64,000 bases of DNA from NCBI RefSeq assembly GCF_010500965.1, contig NZ_QVMI01000003.1, positions 186,001-250,000 of the forward strand, written 5' to 3'. The position numbers and the translations under genes were made by a program. Positions 41,722-49,757 of the stretch are shown here, one piece after another. The stretch is from Bacteroides sp. 51. GTDB taxonomy: Bacteria > Bacteroidota > Bacteroidia > Bacteroidales > Bacteroidaceae. Positions within the stretch are counted from its first letter, which is position 1. Each line of letters opens with the position of its first letter. The notes under the pieces are model-generated. The model was not told where the DNA came from. It worked only from the letters and a program-made list of their open reading frames with translations, and searched no databases.

Positions 41722-41849
41722 AAAAGAGACCGTTTCAAGAATCCTCCCCCTACCCCCTCCAGAGGGGGATACCTTGCGGAAACGCTATATAGCGCAGCTT
41801 ATCCCCCTCTGGAGGGGGTAGGGGGAGGATTCTTGAAACGGTCTCTTTT
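41722..41849. repeat. MITE-like inverted repeat, 49-bp perfect arms
   Basis: The arms 41722-41770 and 41801-41849 are perfectly complementary over 49 bp (start AAAAGAGACCGTTTCAAG). The 30-nt loop starts ACCTTGCGGAAA and ends AGCGCAGCTT. The inner arm (CCCCCT...AGGGGGAT) and loop match the element at 49409-49498. It separates the SIS gene from convergent recA and would be a very strong terminator. No transposase is present. Confidence 0.85.
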
Positions 41850-41881
41850 ATATATTTGTATACACCGCTTGCGTAGTTCTT

Positions 41882-42958
41882 TTATTCTTCTTTTGACGCA
41901 GCACCTTTCTTCGATTTAGGTGCAATGCCTTTCGGATTTTCTTTAAGAGCTACCTGGATACGTTTTTCCAGTTCCTCTGCCAGTTCCGGATTATCCTGTA
42001 TCACTTGTTTTGCAGCATCGCGACCTTGTGCCAGTTTAGTATCTTCATAGCTATACCATGATCCGCTTTTCTTGATAACACCCAGATCGGCTCCCATATC
42101 AATGATCTCACCTGATTTGGAGATACCTTCGCCAAACATGATATCAAATTCGGCTCTGCGGAATGGAGGTGCAACTTTATTCTTCACTACCTTCACTTTG
42201 GTTAGCTTACCCAATACTTCATCGCCGTCTTTGATGGGGGTTGAGGGACGAATGTCAACACGTACCGAAGCGTAGAACTTCAGGGCGTTACCCCCTGTGG
42301 TTGTTTCGGGGTTTCCAAACATCACACCGATCTTCTCGCGCAACTGATTGATAAAGATACATGTTGTGCGGGTTTTGCTCACTGCTCCGGTAAGTTTACG
42401 CAGTGCTTGCGACATCAAACGTGCCTGCAAACCGACTTTATTTTCTCCCATATCACCTTCGATCTCCGATTTTGGAGTCAAAGCTGCTACCGAGTCAATG
42501 ACGATAATATCAATGGCCGATGAGCGGATGAGTTGTTCGGCAATTTCCAATGCCTGTTCACCGTTATCGGGTTGAGAGATTAGCAGGTCGTCTATATTTA
42601 CGCCAAGCTTTTCAGCATAGAAACGGTCGAAAGCATGTTCAGCATCAATGAATGCGGCTGTACCTCCTGCTTTTTGTGCTTCGGCAATGGCGTGTATAGC
42701 CAGGGTTGTCTTACCGGAAGATTCGGGTCCGAAGATTTCGATTATTCTTCCGCGTGGATATCCTCCTACACCGAGTGCAATATCCAATGATACTGAACCC
42801 GAAGGAATAACTTCAATCTGTTCCACGATACCGTCACCCATTTTCATGATTGAGCCTTTTCCAAAACTCTTCTCTATTTTGTCCATTGCAGCCTGCAACG
42901 CTTTCAGCTTGTCGCTTTTGTTGTCTGCATCAAAATTCAGTTCGTCTTTCTTCGCCAT
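41882..42958 (-). CDS. recA: RecA recombinase
   Basis: RecA polymerises on single-stranded DNA and drives strand exchange and the SOS response. The 358-residue length is normal. Walker A is GPESSGKTT, Walker B is [12 protein letters not shown], and the L1/L2 loops ([16 protein letters not shown] and [16 protein letters not shown]) are intact. The C-terminal tail ends with a Lys-rich, then acidic stretch typical of Bacteroidetes RecA. No SOS-box motif was recognised upstream. The upstream 237 bp hold GTTGAAA tandem repeats facing a complementary block. Confidence 0.99.
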   Translation of the reverse strand: MAKKDELNFDADNKSDKLKALQAAMDKIEKSFGKGSIMKMGDGIVEQIEVIPSGSVSLDIALGVGGYPRGRIIEIFGPESSGKTTLAIHAIAEAQKAGGTAAFIDAEHAFDRFYAEKLGVNIDDLLISQPDNGEQALEIAEQLIRSSAIDIIVIDSVAALTPKSEIEGDMGENKVGLQARLMSQALRKLTGAVSKTRTTCIFINQLREKIGVMFGNPETTTGGNALKFYASVRVDIRPSTPIKDGDEVLGKLTKVKVVKNKVAPPFRRAEFDIMFGEGISKSGEIIDMGADLGVIKKSGSWYSYEDTKLAQGRDAAKQVIQDNPELAEELEKRIQVALKENPKGIAPKSKKGAASKEE

Positions 42959-42967
42959 AGTTAATTA

Positions 42968-43192
42968 GTTGAAAGTTGAAAGTTGAAAGTTGAAAGTTAC
43001 CATGCGGAATAGGTCTTGTTTTCCAGAAAATAACCTCATACTTAAAACTTACAACTTATTAGTGCATTATTAATTTATTGTTATTTAGTAATTTATTGAT
43101 TCAATTTGAAAGACTTCGATTTAGTTGACTGTTAAGCTCAGGCTGCCTTGCCTGCATAGCCAACTTTCAACTTTCAACTTTCAATTTTCAAC
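42968..43192. repeat. Facing GTTGAAA/TTTCAAC tandem repeats upstream of recA
   Basis: Four copies of GTTGAAA run at 42968-42995, directly upstream of recA, and a complementary run of TTTCAAC/TTTTCAAC lies at 43162-43192 before the carboxynorspermidine dehydrogenase stop. The two blocks are 166 bp apart and could pair. A single arm of the same sequence is at 34528-34545. Confidence 0.7.
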
Positions 43193-43195
43193 TAT

Positions 43196-44389
43196 CTAAA
43201 CCTCAAGGTTTAGATCAAACTCTTCGTGCCAGGGCAATCCTTGTTTATTGAGTTGTTCCATGAATGGGTCCGGGTTGAATTCTTCTACGTTGTTCACTCC
43301 TGCGCGTTTCCACTCTCCTTTGAAGAACATCAGTGCGCCGATCATGGCTGGTACTCCGGTGGTGTAGCTTACTCCCTGCATACCGGTTTCTTTGTATGCG
43401 GCTTCGTGGCTACAGTTGTTATAAACATAATATGTGCGTTCTTTACCATCTTTTATACCCTGTATGCGGCATCCGATGGATGTTTCGCCGGTATAGTTCT
43501 CTCCCAAATCCTGTGGATTAGGCAGTACCGCTTTGAGGAATTGTATCGGAACAATCTTTTGTCCGTTGTAATCAATCTCGTCAATGCGTGCCATACCGAT
43601 GTTTTGGATTACGCGTAAGTGCGTCAGGTACTCTTGTCCGAAGGTCATCCAGAAACGTGCGCGTTTGATGGTCGGGTAATGTTTTACCAATGATTCCAAT
43701 TCTTCGTGGTAGAGAAGATATGATTCTTTCGGTCCGATATTGGGATAAGTGATGGGTTGGTGAATTTCCAGTGATCCGGTTTCTACCCATTCGCCGTTCT
43801 CGTAGTAACGTCCTTTCTGAGTGATTTCGCGGATATTGATTTCGGGATTGAAGTTCGTAGCGAATGCTTTGTGGTGATCTCCCGCATTGCAGTCTACGAT
43901 ATCCAGGTAGTGTATTTCGTCAAAATAATGTTTCGCAGCGTAGGCTGTGAATATACCGCTTACTCCGGGGTCGAATCCGCAACCCAGAATGGCTGTCAGG
44001 CCGGCTTCTTTGAATCTGTCATGGTAGGCCCATTGCCAGCTGTATTCAAAGTGCGCTTTATCTTTCGGCTCATAGTTTGCGGTATCCAGATAGTTTACAC
44101 CTGCTTGCAGACATGCTTCCATAATGGTCAGGTCCTGGTATGGAAGGGCTACGTTGATCACCATCTCCGGTTTAAAATCGTTGAATAGCGCTACCAGTTC
44201 ATCCACATTATCAGCATCTACCCGGGCTGTTTTTATGGCTGGGTTACCTATCGCTTTCACGATATCGTCGCACTTCGACTTTGTGCGGCTGGCAATCATT
44301 ATGTCAGTAAAAACATCGGCATTTTGTGCCACCTTGTGTGCTACAACAGTACCTACACCGCCTGCACCAATAATAAGAACTTTACCCAT
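43196..44389 (-). CDS. Carboxynorspermidine/carboxyspermidine dehydrogenase (saccharopine dehydrogenase family)
   Basis: This enzyme joins aspartate semialdehyde to putrescine or diaminopropane, the first step of the alternative polyamine route. The N-terminus is a Rossmann fold (VLIIGAGGVGTVVAHKVAQ), followed by ASRTKSKCDDI and the ANYEPKDKAHFEYSWQW segment. The 397-residue length is that of the bacterial CASDH branch and not of lysine-pathway saccharopine dehydrogenases, which are longer or differ at the catalytic site. No carboxynorspermidine decarboxylase (nspC) gene is adjacent; it is presumably elsewhere. A -7 candidate (TATCTTTG, minus strand) is at 44458-44465. Confidence 0.92.
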   Translation of the reverse strand: MGKVLIIGAGGVGTVVAHKVAQNADVFTDIMIASRTKSKCDDIVKAIGNPAIKTARVDADNVDELVALFNDFKPEMVINVALPYQDLTIMEACLQAGVNYLDTANYEPKDKAHFEYSWQWAYHDRFKEAGLTAILGCGFDPGVSGIFTAYAAKHYFDEIHYLDIVDCNAGDHHKAFATNFNPEINIREITQKGRYYENGEWVETGSLEIHQPITYPNIGPKESYLLYHEELESLVKHYPTIKRARFWMTFGQEYLTHLRVIQNIGMARIDEIDYNGQKIVPIQFLKAVLPNPQDLGENYTGETSIGCRIQGIKDGKERTYYVYNNCSHEAAYKETGMQGVSYTTGVPAMIGALMFFKGEWKRAGVNNVEEFNPDPFMEQLNKQGLPWHEEFDLNLEV

Positions 44390-44698
44390 TTTTGATTTAC
44401 AATTTGACTATTTACGATTTACGATTAAAATTACTTCGGGTTTATAAATAAACTAAGCAAAGATAAAGAAAAAAAGGGGTTATTTAGAATAGTCTATTGA
44501 TTAATTAAAGGTATTTTTCTGTAGGGGCGGTATCATAAGTCTATCTACCAATGACAATATCCACCCCCTGCCCCCGCCGGCGGGGGATACGATGCCGCAT
44601 GGAAGCCTGGCTCAAGCACCTCGCTTGTCCCTCGCTAGCGGGGGCAGGGGGTGAATATTGTTAGCGCAGCGCCGCTTGCGGCACTTGGCAGCGGTGCC
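44390..44698. other. 309-bp intergenic region with MITE-like repeat
   Basis: No gene is supported. It contains the dehydrogenase promoter candidate (44458-44465, TATCTTTG on minus), an orphan GTAGGGGCGG block (44521-44530), also found as an arm at 49670-49743, and the inverted repeat at 44555-44660. Confidence 0.6.
44555..44660. repeat. MITE-like inverted repeat, imperfect copy
   Basis: Arms 44555-44577 and 44638-44660 match over 22 of 23 bp (core CCACCCCCTGCCCCCGC), with a 60-nt interior. The arm is the same as in the 49409-49498 element, while the interior has diverged (GATGCCGCATGGAAGCC). It looks like an older or rearranged copy. Confidence 0.8.
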
Positions 44699-45964
44699 TC
44701 ACCGCAGACGAACAACGCGTCCGTTATCGAATTCGACGGTTCTTCCCTGGTAATACCAGGTTTCGGTGCGTGTGTTGGGTTTCGCTACGATTTGTATGGG
44801 CGATCCCAGTGCCAGCATACATTCGTCTTTGGTCATGCCGGTTTTCAATTCACCTTTGCCCAGCAGCAGCCAGTTTTCTTCTGTTATGCTTGGGTATTGT
44901 TTTCTCAGGTCGCCATAGCCGAACATATCATCGATGTAATCTGCATTACGTTCAAAAATATCATACTTTAGGTTTACATCTACGGTGTAGTTGGTGCCTT
45001 TTTGATCTTCCAGTTTCAGCGTAGCCAGGGTTGATGCGCCCAGTGTCATATCTTTGACAACAAGTGGGGTGAAGCGCAGGAGCGATTGCGTGCCTCCGCT
45101 CTCTTTTTTCGCTTCAACGGTTCGTTTCGGGTATGCCAGTCTTCTGATGTATTTTGCGCGTATATCTTCGGTTGTTATTGCTTCTTTATCAACGAATGTA
45201 AATACATTGGCGAAAGGTTTCTCGAGGTTTACGCCCGTCAGTTCCGAGTCCTGTAGTCCGGCGTTGGTTTTTGAGAACATTACGTTGCGGAAGTATTTAT
45301 TGCCATCGCGGTCTTCGAATACGATTTTAACCGGGCACTCTCTGGTTCCTACTCCGATGGCGGTTACGGTTACTTCCAGATTGCGTGCGATACTCACTTC
45401 GCGGCTGCCTGTTCCCGCGCCGCCTTCGTCTACGCGGGCTTTTGTAACTTTTGTGTACAATGTCTTGCCCATCAAGAGTTCGCGTGCGATGTCTACATCG
45501 CCCAGGAATACGAGGTTATGTATGGCAGCCCGTGGGTTCGATCCGCAGACGTCTGCCAGCGATTTGCCCTTCACTTCGTGATAGTACTTTTCTCCCTCGA
45601 CTTCAAAGATAAAATGGGTGGATACCGACTCGCCGATGTAAGTCTCTTTTCTCGCTTCTTCGGTTCCCTGAAACTCAAGGATTTTGTGTTGCAGTTTGCT
45701 GTTGCTCACATCGCGTCCGGTGGCGGAAGATTTAAAGGTAGACACAATTCCATAGCTATCCTCAACCATGAGCATAAACTTTTGCCCGGCTTGCAGGTTG
45801 CAGATGGTGTAGTAAGGGAAATTCTGCACAACGAATTGTGCTTCATCTCCGGCAGATGTTTCGCTCTTCGGAGAGGCTGTTGTCACGATATAATCTCCTT
45901 GGGCACTGACTGTTAGTGCAAGAAACATAGAGATCACGGTTAGCATAAATTTTGTTCTGTTCAT
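44699..45964 (-). CDS. Exported protein with C-terminal BamE/SmpA-like domain
   Basis: A 421-residue exported protein (signal peptide about 1-21, VSAQ). Most of it, residues about 25-340, matches no family I recognise and has beta-rich character. The last about 65 residues resemble the BamE/SmpA fold: LGKGELKTGMTKDECMLALGSP (the typical GMTKxEVxxxLGxP motif) followed by WYYQGRTVEFDNGRVVRLR. Such domains bind partners in outer-membrane assembly or serve as protein-interaction modules. No lipobox is present, unlike true BamE. A TATTTTTG -7 candidate (minus strand, 46023-46030) precedes it. Confidence 0.82.
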   Translation of the reverse strand: MNRTKFMLTVISMFLALTVSAQGDYIVTTASPKSETSAGDEAQFVVQNFPYYTICNLQAGQKFMLMVEDSYGIVSTFKSSATGRDVSNSKLQHKILEFQGTEEARKETYIGESVSTHFIFEVEGEKYYHEVKGKSLADVCGSNPRAAIHNLVFLGDVDIARELLMGKTLYTKVTKARVDEGGAGTGSREVSIARNLEVTVTAIGVGTRECPVKIVFEDRDGNKYFRNVMFSKTNAGLQDSELTGVNLEKPFANVFTFVDKEAITTEDIRAKYIRRLAYPKRTVEAKKESGGTQSLLRFTPLVVKDMTLGASTLATLKLEDQKGTNYTVDVNLKYDIFERNADYIDDMFGYGDLRKQYPSITEENWLLLGKGELKTGMTKDECMLALGSPIQIVAKPNTRTETWYYQGRTVEFDNGRVVRLR

Positions 45965-46134
45965 CTAAATTAGTGGTTTTAATATTGAACTTTTATAAAG
46001 TCGTTATGTTTTTATAAGAATACAAAAATAGAGATTTTCTATTATTATTGATATATTTGCTTAGGTTTTAACTTGGCTGGCATGAATCGTCCAAGCAGTT
46101 ATTTGTTACTTAAACCAGCTTAAATTATATAAAG

Positions 46135-46926
46135 ATGAAAAAAGTAGTTGTTTCTTTATGCGCCATTTGCGCAATGATGGTTGTCACATCCTGCCGTTCC
46201 TCGAAAGAGGTCGTCACTCTTGGCGCACTGAATGGTGAATGGAATATTGTTGAAATAAACGGCTCGGCTGTTGCTCCGGGCACTGGTCAGAATGTGCCAT
46301 ACATCGGTTTCGATGCCGTATCTGGTAAAATTTACGGAAATAGCGGGTGTAACCGCATGATGGGATCATTCGACCGGAGTTCCAAACCTGGCGAACTCGA
46401 CCTGAGTACGATTGCCGGTACCCGCATGATGTGTCCCGATATGACTATGGAGCAGAACGTGTTGAACGCATTGAAAATCGTAAAAGGATATAAGAAGGCG
46501 GGGGCGGACAAGATAGCGCTCACGAACGCGCACAAACGTCCGGTAATAGTTCTTGAACCTAAAACGACGGTAGACCTGATTACATCTTTGGAGGGCGAAT
46601 GGAAGATTACCGAAATCAAAGACGAAGCATTGCCTGCTAAGTTGGAAAAAGAGCCTTTTATTGTATTCGATCTGAAAGCAAAAAGAATTCACGGTAATGC
46701 CGGATGTAACATGATTAACGGCGGATTTATTACCGAAGAAAACAACCCACGTTCACTGTCCTTTCCTGCCGTTGCCGCCACTATGATGGCGTGCCCGGAC
46801 ATGAGTATAGAAAGAAAGGTATTGGATGCACTCAATGCCGTAAAATATTTCGACGTATCTGCCGATAAGGTTGCCGGGCTTTACGGCGAAGACGGCGCAT
46901 TGCTTCTGGTGTTGAAAAAGAAATAG
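46135..46926 (+). CDS. Lipoprotein with two META (HslJ-like) domains
   Basis: A 263-residue lipoprotein (lipobox VTSC, Cys20) carrying two META domains, about 30-135 and 150-255. Each has the signature of the family: LNGEWNIVEINGSAV with FGNSGCN-type YGNSGCNRMMGSF and, in the second, LEGEWKITEIKDEAL with HGNAGCNMINGGF. Both end with MMCPDM/MACPDM, a conserved stretch. META domains of HslJ are linked to novobiocin resistance and heat shock, with no known reaction. The duplication suggests internal gene fusion. A TATATTTG -7 candidate lies at 46052-46059. The palindrome array follows 36 nt after the stop. Confidence 0.92.
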   Translation: MKKVVVSLCAICAMMVVTSCRSSKEVVTLGALNGEWNIVEINGSAVAPGTGQNVPYIGFDAVSGKIYGNSGCNRMMGSFDRSSKPGELDLSTIAGTRMMCPDMTMEQNVLNALKIVKGYKKAGADKIALTNAHKRPVIVLEPKTTVDLITSLEGEWKITEIKDEALPAKLEKEPFIVFDLKAKRIHGNAGCNMINGGFITEENNPRSLSFPAVAATMMACPDMSIERKVLDALNAVKYFDVSADKVAGLYGEDGALLLVLKKK

Positions 46927-47238
46927 GCGCGAATGCATGGAGGTTATTGCATAAGTTCCGGAAGACCCGGGTGTTTTGGATTAAAACACCCGGGTCTTTT
47001 GTATGGAAACACCCGGGTCTTTTGGGCCGTTACACCCGGGTCTTTTCATACTTAAGAAACTTGCGCATCCGGTCTACAAGCCTACCAAAGCAGCCTTCGC
47101 ATACTGGGTTGCGCGTCACCGCGTGATACTTGTGACACTAGGATGTTACTTCTGCGCGATAAGCCGCCCTCCCAAACGCTCTATCCATCGGCCTTCCGAT
47201 GGGCTATGTCAGATATGACACTTTTTTCCCGAAAAACT
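46927..47238. other. 312-bp intergenic region with palindrome array
   Basis: It lies between the convergent META and ABC permease genes. The first 125 bp contain the ACCCGGGT array (46963-47050). The rest (47051-47238) has no recognisable gene, repeat or RNA; a short open frame there has no family features. Confidence 0.6.
46963..47050. repeat. Four-unit, 23-bp-period palindrome array
   Basis: The palindrome ACCCGGGT occurs at 46965, 46988, 47011 and 47034, exactly 23 bp apart. Three units read ACACCCGGGTCTTTTG, and the first is in reverse orientation (AGACCCGGGTGTTTTG). The first two therefore form a perfect hairpin with a 16-bp stem (46962-46977 with 46983-46998), 5-nt loop and a T-run after it, an intrinsic-terminator shape for the META gene 36 nt upstream. 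Design matches the array at 27623-27710 although the sequence does not. Confidence 0.88.
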
Positions 47239-48228
47239 TTAATGGGATTTCTTTGCAATAATCCAAACGATAATAGGAGCACCGAACAGTGCAGTAACCG
47301 CATTGATGGGTAGTGTGGTTTGCGTTCCCGGCAACCCGGAAATCAAGTCGCAAAGCAACATCGTTACTGCTCCACACAATATCGAGGCAGGCAGAATAAT
47401 GTGATGGTTCGAAGTGCGGAACAATCCGCGCGCTACGTGCGGCATGGTTATTCCGATAAAGGCAATGGGACCGGTGAAAGCAGTAGATGTGCCGGCCAGC
47501 AGTGCAGTAGCCAGAATAGTAAACAACCGCAGCCGGGAAACAGAAATACCCAACCCGCTCGCATAATTCTGCCCAAGCAGGAAAACATTGAGCTGTTTCT
47601 GCAAGAGTAAAGCAATGAGTAGACCTATCCCTATCACAGGCGCCATGACGAGCATATAATCCCAGCCAACTGCCGACAGACTGCCGAACGTCCAGGTCAC
47701 AAACAATTTCAATGTATCGGGGTTGCTCACGCTCTGCAATATACTGACCACCGCCCCGGCAAAGCTACCAAACATCATCCCGATAATCAGGAGTGAAACG
47801 GCATTCGGTACTTTTATGGAAACCACAATAACCAACAGCAGCACGCAAACGGCACCGGCAACAGCCGCCGTTACCTGTCCCCACCCCGTTAGCATCCAAA
47901 GCGGCAAAGCCGAAGTACCCATCGTCAGCAAGGCCACACCCAGACTTGCGCCAGAGGTTACCCCCAACACATCGGGTCCGGCCAGCGGATTTTGAAAGAG
48001 TGTTTGCATCAACACCCCCGCCACAGACAACGCCGCACCGGCCAGTATGGCGGTCAGCGCTTTGGGCAACCGGTGATTAAGGATGATTTCACGGTACACC
48101 TCATCCTGGCTTTGTCCCGTCAGCGCTGCCCAGACCTCGCTCAACGGCAGACTGACACTGCCCAGGGCGATATCTGCCACAAGAGCCAGCAGGAGCAATG
48201 CCAATAAAAAGACGAACTTCTTTTTCAT
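47239..48228 (-). CDS. Iron/cobalamin-type ABC transporter permease (FecCD/BtuC family)
   Basis: A 329-residue inner-membrane permease with about ten helices, of the FecCD family that moves ferric siderophores, heme or vitamin B12. Family segments: LPKALTAILAGAALSVAGVLMQ (about 53-75), NPLAGPDVLGVTSGA and GPIAFIGITMPHVARGL (cytosolic loop contacting the ATPase). It overlaps the binding-protein gene by 4 nt (ATGA) and is the last gene of the operon. No ATPase gene follows; the next gene is convergent, so the ATPase must be encoded elsewhere. Confidence 0.94.
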   Translation of the reverse strand: MKKKFVFLLALLLLALVADIALGSVSLPLSEVWAALTGQSQDEVYREIILNHRLPKALTAILAGAALSVAGVLMQTLFQNPLAGPDVLGVTSGASLGVALLTMGTSALPLWMLTGWGQVTAAVAGAVCVLLLVIVVSIKVPNAVSLLIIGMMFGSFAGAVVSILQSVSNPDTLKLFVTWTFGSLSAVGWDYMLVMAPVIGIGLLIALLLQKQLNVFLLGQNYASGLGISVSRLRLFTILATALLAGTSTAFTGPIAFIGITMPHVARGLFRTSNHHIILPASILCGAVTMLLCDLISGLPGTQTTLPINAVTALFGAPIIVWIIAKKSH

Positions 48229-49349
48229 GGAGCCAGTTTTTCGAGATAAGTCAATTCGTAATCCGGCAATACATCCGGATGGAATACCTTAATCATATCG
48301 CTCAACAGCAGATCGGGGCGCGCCACCGCACCTTCCCAGTAATCATTTCCTCCGGATGCATTAGAGCGTTTACGGGTATTGTACACATTGCCTTCCTTAT
48401 ATGCTTTGAAGAGTTTATATTTAGGTTCCGATTTCCTTAACTCTTCGAGCGTAGATGCCTGTGTGTTAACCCATACATCTACTTTGCTGAAATGAAGCAA
48501 GGCTTCCTCTATCGTAGTGGAGATACTGCCCGTGGTCTGATCATTCTTATAATAATAATCGCCTCCGGCATCGCTGAACAAGTGGGCATTAAAACTCTCT
48601 CCGCCAGGCATAGACCAACCGCCACGGTAGTCCTGTCCCGACAAAACGGTTGGTTTATAATCTACGGCAGCAGCCAGCGATTTAACTTCGTTATACCGTT
48701 GTTCCACCGCCTGGAAGATACTATCGGCCAAAGCTCCTTTGTCGAAAAAAGCGGCAACAAACTTGATCCATTCGGCACGTCCCAGCAAACTCTGTTCCTG
48801 CCATTCTATATTATATATTAATGTCAGCCCGGTTTGCCGCATCTTCTTGCTGTTTGCATCGTCGGCGTTATAAGCAGTGGTCATCACAGCCTGCGGACGA
48901 AGCAACAGCAGTTCTTCTATATTCAGGTTGAAAGCGTCGCCCAGGTCTTTCACCTGTTTGTCTTTCACCGCCTTCCGTATCGTTGGGTTATAAATATAAT
49001 CGGCACTGCATACTCCGGTCACAACGGGCAATTCACCGAGCAGATCGAGAAAACCAAGGTGGGTAGCAGAGTTGGCCATCAGGCTCTTTACAGGAATCAA
49101 CACCCTGTTACCATCGACAGGCGTTTCGGTGAGACTATCTTTTATCAAATAGTAAGTAGCGTAGATATCTCCCGGCTTCCAGGGATTGAACACGTTTACA
49201 ACGGTGTAATTATCGGCATGGGTAATGGAGAATTGCCGGGCGTGCGACAATTCGACGACTCCATCACTGGGAAGCTGAGTTGAAGAAGGGGTTCTTCCTC
49301 CGCATCCACAGAGCAATAGGAGGAAAACTAAAGAATATATATGTTTCAT
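48225..49349 (-). CDS. Periplasmic siderophore/cobalamin-type ABC binding lipoprotein
   Basis: A 374-residue class III (BtuF/FepB/TroA-like) binding lipoprotein. I chose the ATG at 49349; a TTG two codons upstream is less likely. The signal MKHIYSLVFLLLLCGCGG has a lipobox with Cys at 15 or 17. Family features: SANSATHLGFLDLLGELPVVTGV, an adjacent VKDLGDAFNLNIEELLLLRPQAVMT (typical of FepB/BtuF lobe 1) and a C-lobe with EGAVARPDLLLSDMIKVFHPD. The ligand is not evident; no cobalamin riboswitch was seen upstream. The gene is divergent from the DPP-IV gene across two hairpin elements. Confidence 0.93.
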   Translation of the reverse strand: MKHIYSLVFLLLLCGCGGRTPSSTQLPSDGVVELSHARQFSITHADNYTVVNVFNPWKPGDIYATYYLIKDSLTETPVDGNRVLIPVKSLMANSATHLGFLDLLGELPVVTGVCSADYIYNPTIRKAVKDKQVKDLGDAFNLNIEELLLLRPQAVMTTAYNADDANSKKMRQTGLTLIYNIEWQEQSLLGRAEWIKFVAAFFDKGALADSIFQAVEQRYNEVKSLAAAVDYKPTVLSGQDYRGGWSMPGGESFNAHLFSDAGGDYYYKNDQTTGSISTTIEEALLHFSKVDVWVNTQASTLEELRKSEPKYKLFKAYKEGNVYNTRKRSNASGGNDYWEGAVARPDLLLSDMIKVFHPDVLPDYELTYLEKLAP

Positions 49350-49408
49350 ATACAAATTTAAAAGAGTAAAACGGTTTGGAAAGGAATGAATTCTATGCTG
49401 ACTTCAAC

Positions 49409-49498
49409 ATCCACCCCCTGCCCCCGCCAGCGGGGGATACCTTGCGGAAATACTGCGTAGCGCAGCCTATCCCCCGCTGGCGGGGGCAGGGGGTGGAT
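49409..49498. repeat. MITE-like inverted repeat, 31-bp perfect arms
   Basis: Arms 49409-49439 and 49468-49498 are perfectly complementary (core CCACCCCCTGCCCCCGCC). The 28-nt interior starts CCTTGCGGAAA and ends GCGCAGCC, matching the interior of the 41722-41849 element at most positions. Three copies in this window differ in arm length and sequence but keep the plan. Confidence 0.85.
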
Positions 49499-49669
49499 GG
49501 TTGAGATAACGTATAACCAACCAGAAACAATCAAAACCATTTCACTCAAAACCAATCAACACACGCAAAAGTAGCAAATAAAGCGTAGCAAACAGGAAGA
49601 GAAACAAAGAAATTGATTAAATTTGGCAGCAACTTGCTGCTCCCGGGTTTCCATGCGGAAGCAATACGT

Positions 49670-49743
49670 TGTAGGGGCGGTTCGCGAACCGCCCAAAGAA
49701 GAAGTTGAAATCATTTACGGGCGGTTCGCGAACCGCCCCTACA
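49670..49743. repeat. GTAGGGGCGGTTCGCGAACC inverted repeat
   Basis: Arms 49670-49694 and 49719-49743 are perfectly complementary over 25 bp, 24-nt loop. Each arm also contains its own palindrome (GGTTCGCGAACC), so the element can fold in several ways. It ends 14 nt before the DPP-IV start, so it would lie in the leader RNA. This sequence type is a widespread dispersed repeat. Confidence 0.85.
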
Positions 49744-49757
49744 GTAAATAAATAGTT

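Larger units (their letters stand above)
49350..49757. other. 408-bp intergenic region with two hairpin elements
   Basis: It lies between divergent genes, so neither element can be a simple terminator here. It holds the MITE-like element (49409-49498) and a second inverted repeat (49670-49743). Between them the sequence is AT-rich with a TAAATTTG -7 candidate at 49618-49625 for the DPP-IV gene. A short open frame over the first element is an artefact of the repeat. Confidence 0.65.

Noticed and set aside
47003-47218. 71-codon open frame beside the ACCCGGGT array
   Set aside because: Part of its sequence is the array itself; no ribosome site or family features.
49350-49757. Cobalamin riboswitch upstream of the BtuF-like binding protein
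   Set aside because: No B12-box-like segment (GCCACTG) or matching fold was seen; the region is filled with two simple hairpins.
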